A stretch of 64,000 nt of DNA from Methylobacterium sp. FF17. GTDB taxonomy: Bacteria > Pseudomonadota > Alphaproteobacteria > Rhizobiales > Beijerinckiaceae. Shown one piece after another: positions 61,512 through 64,000 of this stretch (its first letter is position 1; every line of letters begins with the position of its first letter). Below the pieces are notes generated by a model. The model saw nothing but the letters and a program-made list of their open reading frames with translations, ran no database searches and was not told the origin of the DNA. The DNA is taken from assembly GCF_025813715.1 (NCBI RefSeq), contig NZ_CP107532.1, positions 186,001 through 250,000 of the forward strand. The letters are read 5' to 3'. Made by a program: the position numbers and the translations under genes.

Positions 61512-61685
61512 TCAAAGCCCCGGACGCACTTCGGTGCGATCTGCCCGGCCGGGGATGCGGGCGATGGCCTTGATCTCGAAGTCGAATCCGGCCAGCCAGG
61601 TCACGCCCACGGCGGTCCAGTTGGGATAGGGCGCGGTGCCGATCGCGCGATCGCGCACGGCCATCACCGTCTCGAACTGCGCCTC
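61512..61685 (-). pseudogene. RidA family C-terminal fragment
   Basis: The last 55 or so residues of a RidA-type protein: EAQFETVMAVRDRAIGTAPY, then PNWTAVGVTWLAGFDFEIKA and IARIP. PNWTAVGV is the conserved substrate-pocket segment of the family. The N-terminal two thirds are absent; at about 61685 the sequence switches to a fragment of a TetR-like gene on the other strand. Convergent with the TetR gene. Confidence 0.65.
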
Positions 61686-61767
61686 CGACGAGCCCCGCGC
61701 CGTTCTCGCCAAAGCGGTCGAGGCGTTCCGCAGCCTCGTCTCCGGCCTGCTGGTGCCCGGAGCCTGA
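61681..61767 (+). pseudogene. C-terminal tail of a TetR-like regulator
   Basis: In the frame ending at TGA 61765-61767 the translation is ASDEPRAVLAKAVEAFRSLV followed by SGLLVPGA, which resembles the last helix of TetR-family proteins. No start or DNA-binding domain is attached. It abuts the RidA fragment, so the two mark a deletion joint. Confidence 0.35.
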
Positions 61768-62091
61768 GGGAGCGGGCGCCATCCGCGCCACAGATCGCAG
61801 CACCATTGCCGCGCAGTACCGGCCCGTAGATCCGGTCGACCAGTTCCGGGGATTTGCCGTCGAGGCACAGCGCCGTGGCGCCGGGCCCGGGCGCGACGAT
61901 TCTAAGGCCATCGAACGGGATCAGGATGGGAACCGGCGCGTCGAGCGGTTCGGACAAACAACCCGCCCGCAACGCATGCGTCTCGGGCCTGTTCAGGCAA
62001 CCCTCCGGGACGAACGACCGTTCGCACGACGAACACCCCGCGTTGCGCAAACGCCAAGCGATCACGTTGTCTGAAGCCGGAAGAGCCTATC
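61768..62091. other. intergenic region, no gene seen
   Basis: About 320 bases between gene fragments and the next small gene. Short frames on both strands have no recognisable features. It may be further decayed sequence. Confidence 0.35.
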
Positions 62092-62373
62092 ATGGACCGC
62101 CCCCGCCGCGTCGGCCTGCCCTGGTACGAACCGCAGCACTACGCGTTGCTGCGCCAAATCCTTTCTGACGGCGCGAAGCTGCCGGTGCACTATGAGGCGT
62201 GGCGGGTCTCCACCGAGCAGGTCGAACAGGTGGTCCAAAGTAGCGGCGTCGACGTCGTACGCGTGCCGATCGAACCGGATGCGTTCACGGCCTGGTGTGA
62301 GCGCACGGACTCCGCGATGGATAGTGCCGCTCGCACCCGGTACGCCGAAGAGGTCCTTGTTCGCAAAGTCTGA
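62092..62373 (+). CDS. small conserved hypothetical protein
   Basis: A 93-residue soluble protein from ATG 62092 (MDRPRRVGLPWYEPQHYALL). It is predicted mixed alpha/beta: HYALLRQILSDGAKLPVHYE, VEQVVQSSGVDVVRVPIEPD, FTAWCERTDSAMDSAARTRY. The pattern is like small uncharacterised proteins of Methylobacterium. It stands alone between fragments and the molybdopterin oxidoreductase gene. Function unknown. Confidence 0.6.
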   Translation: MDRPRRVGLPWYEPQHYALLRQILSDGAKLPVHYEAWRVSTEQVEQVVQSSGVDVVRVPIEPDAFTAWCERTDSAMDSAARTRYAEEVLVRKV

Positions 62374-62533
62374 AGGTGTCCCAGAGTGCGAGACCTGCGA
62401 TGACATCGCTCGCGTCAGCTGGGATCTTCGAACCGCATCAGATCCCGGCCGATCATCCTGATGCCTTCATGAAAATCATGAAGACGCGATGGTTTCCATG
62501 ATTTCCCAGGCCTGAAGCGCGCGAGCGCTGCCC

Positions 62534-64000
62534 TCACCCTGTCGCGTATTCGAGTTGCGGCGCCCGCACCCGGTCATCGTCGGCCTGCACGGTGACCGGG
62601 ATGGTCTTGGCCGCCGGAGTCTTGCTGCCGATGGCGTAGTGCCAGATCGGCAGCAGCACGTTGCATTCGGGATAGTAGCCGCCGATGCAGCCGATGGGGA
62701 TGTCGTAGGCGACGACCAGCATATCGGAAAGGCTGCGGTCGATCCCGTCGTCGGCCACCGTCCTGAGGGTCACGGCCTGCCCGATCTTCAGCCCGAGCCG
62801 GTCGATGTCCGAGCGGTTCATCAGCACCACCTTGCGGGTGTTCTTGATGCCCCGGAAGCGGTCGTCGTAGCCGTACACGGTGGTGTTGAACTGGTCGTTC
62901 GAGCGCAGGGTCATCAGGCGCAGCACGTCGTGCCCCACCTCCGGCATGTCCGTGTCCTCGTCGAGGCCGCTCGGGGTCACGATGTTGGCCCGGCCCGTCT
63001 CCGTGTGCCACTGGCGCTTGCGCGCCGGCAAGTCGCGCTGGAAGCCGCCCGGCTCCCACATCCGGCGTTCGTAATCCCAGAACGAGTCCGGCAGCGTGTC
63101 GGAAATCGCTTTGCGGATCTCGGCGTAGTCCTCCTGGTAGGTATCCCAGGGCACGCGTGGATTGGGGTCGAGCACGCGCCGGGCCAGCTCGCAGATGAGC
63201 CGGATCTCGCTGATGAGGTGCGGCGAGGCCGGCCGGCGCACGCCCCGGTTGCCGTGGATGCAGGCGGAGGTGTCCTCCATCGAGAGAACCTGCTGTCCCA
63301 GCTTCGTCTCGTCGATCTCGATGCGGCTGATCACCGGCAGGATGTAGCTGACCGCACCCGGCAGCAGGGCCGAGCGGTTGAGCTTGGTGATCACGTTGAC
63401 GGTCAGCCGCAGTCGGCGCCAGGCCGGCTCCATCTGGCCGTGATCGGGAATCGCCCGGACGAAGTTGCCGCCGAGCATGACGAACGCCCGGACCTCGTCC
63501 TTCAGGACCGCCTCGCAGGCCTCGATCGTGTTGTAGCCGGCCTCGCGGGGCGGCGCGAAGCCGAACTGCTCGCCGAGCCGGTCGAGGGGGAAGAGCTCCG
63601 GCTTCTCGGTGATCCCCACCGTGCGCTGGCCCTGCACGTTCGAATGGCCCCGGATCGGGCAGATGCCGGCGCCCACGCGGCCGAGATTGCCGCGCATCAG
63701 CAGGAGGTTGACCAGCATCTGCACGGTCTCGACCCCGGCCCGGTGCTGGGTCAGGCCCATGCCGTAGACGCCGATCACAGCGTGCGAGCGGCCGTAGACG
63801 GTCGCGGTGGCCTCCATGTCGGCGCGGCGCAGGCCCGAGCGCCGTTCGAGCTCGTCCCACCCTTGCGCGCGCAGCCAGTCGGCGAAGGTGTCGAAGCCGT
63901 GGGTGTGCTCGGCGATGAAGGCTTCGTCCAGTACGGCCGGGCCGCCGGCCGCCCGCGCGGTATCGTGCATCTCCAGCACGGACTTGCAGATGCCGGCGAG
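62534..64000 (-). CDS. YdeP/FdhF-type molybdopterin oxidoreductase, partial
   Basis: C-terminal 489 or so codons of a large molybdopterin oxidoreductase; the 5' end lies beyond the right edge. Seen: VIGVYGMGLTQHRAGVETVQ, GNLGRVGAGICPIRGHSNVQ and GQRTVGITEKPE (typical of the FdhF/YdeP branch), FVMLGGNFVRAIPDHGQMEP, and a C-terminal MGD-binding domain with RSNDQFNTTVYGYDDRFRGI and GCIGGYYPECNVLLPIWHY. YdeP in E. coli is linked to acid resistance; formate is not proven as substrate. The N-terminal iron-sulphur site cannot be judged here. Confidence 0.88.
   Translation of the reverse strand, partial: LAGICKSVLEMHDTARAAGGPAVLDEAFIAEHTHGFDTFADWLRAQGWDELERRSGLRRADMEATATVYGRSHAVIGVYGMGLTQHRAGVETVQMLVNLLLMRGNLGRVGAGICPIRGHSNVQGQRTVGITEKPELFPLDRLGEQFGFAPPREAGYNTIEACEAVLKDEVRAFVMLGGNFVRAIPDHGQMEPAWRRLRLTVNVITKLNRSALLPGAVSYILPVISRIEIDETKLGQQVLSMEDTSACIHGNRGVRRPASPHLISEIRLICELARRVLDPNPRVPWDTYQEDYAEIRKAISDTLPDSFWDYERRMWEPGGFQRDLPARKRQWHTETGRANIVTPSGLDEDTDMPEVGHDVLRLMTLRSNDQFNTTVYGYDDRFRGIKNTRKVVLMNRSDIDRLGLKIGQAVTLRTVADDGIDRSLSDMLVVAYDIPIGCIGGYYPECNVLLPIWHYAIGSKTPAAKTIPVTVQADDDRVRAPQLEYATG

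Overview
The window looks like a high-GC alphaproteobacterium of the Methylobacterium/Methylorubrum type (Hyphomicrobiales). The pointers are strong G+C codon bias in almost every gene, an HWE-family histidine kinase, an unlinked-operator Ku/LigD pair, a cobalamin riboswitch on a TonB receptor, and two LexA boxes of the alphaproteobacterial GAAC-N7-GAAC form. The genus is inferred from general family knowledge; no marker gene proves it.

Layout. 0.2-6.7 kb: signalling genes (DUF2934 protein, sensor diguanylate cyclase, HWE kinase, CHASE3 hybrid kinase). 7-8.5 kb: wreck of an iron-uptake locus (PepSY-TM and TonB-receptor pseudogenes) cut off against the end of a ku operon. 8.7-12.3 kb: divergent ku and ligD for non-homologous end joining. 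12.4-15.2 kb: two SrpA-like catalase genes back to back; the left one is broken by an in-frame TAA and its downstream partner is a chimeric fragment. 15.4-28 kb: metabolic and transport cargo (APC permease, NodS-like methyltransferase with a Tat-like leader, acyl-CoA dehydrogenase plus cytochrome b561, B12-riboswitch-controlled TonB receptor, orphan GAD-like immunity protein, SnoaL-like protein, molybdopterin oxidoreductase divergent from a MocR regulator).

28.2-39.4 kb is a defence island. It holds a HTH-AAA-subtilase operon of the IetAS type whose protease gene carries an in-frame TAG after the full catalytic triad; an opposing two-gene operon of an LCAT-type lipase and a CHAT (caspase-like) protease, translationally coupled, with a LexA box touching a perfect TATAAT about 150 bp upstream; and a 1.2-kb-residue Upf1-like SF1 helicase with a frameshift near its last motif. 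The SOS-linked lipase/CHAT pair is the best candidate for an undescribed system.

39.5-54.1 kb is phage- or plasmid-derived: a phosphatase-ParB fusion, a protein with the three palm motifs of family A DNA polymerases, a divergent intergenic region with two large stem-loops, a frameshifted RuvC-like nuclease, a lysis cassette (holin-like, GH24 endolysin, spanin pair), an AAA+ ATPase operon of small proteins, and an orphan VbhA-type antitoxin. No terminase, capsid, tail or integrase gene is present. This block ends at the 3' end of tRNA-Arg(TCT), a likely integration site.

54.2-64 kb: a small SOS-box gene, a flavodoxin-like reductase pseudogene with three in-frame TAG codons, an RND efflux pump with divergent TetR regulator, RidA and TetR fragments, a small conserved protein and the C-terminal part of a YdeP/FdhF-type molybdopterin oxidoreductase running off the right edge. 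Broken genes are unusually common (at least ten), so the region is either decaying or carries assembly errors; the substitutions to stop codons are harder to explain as sequencing error than the homopolymer frameshifts.
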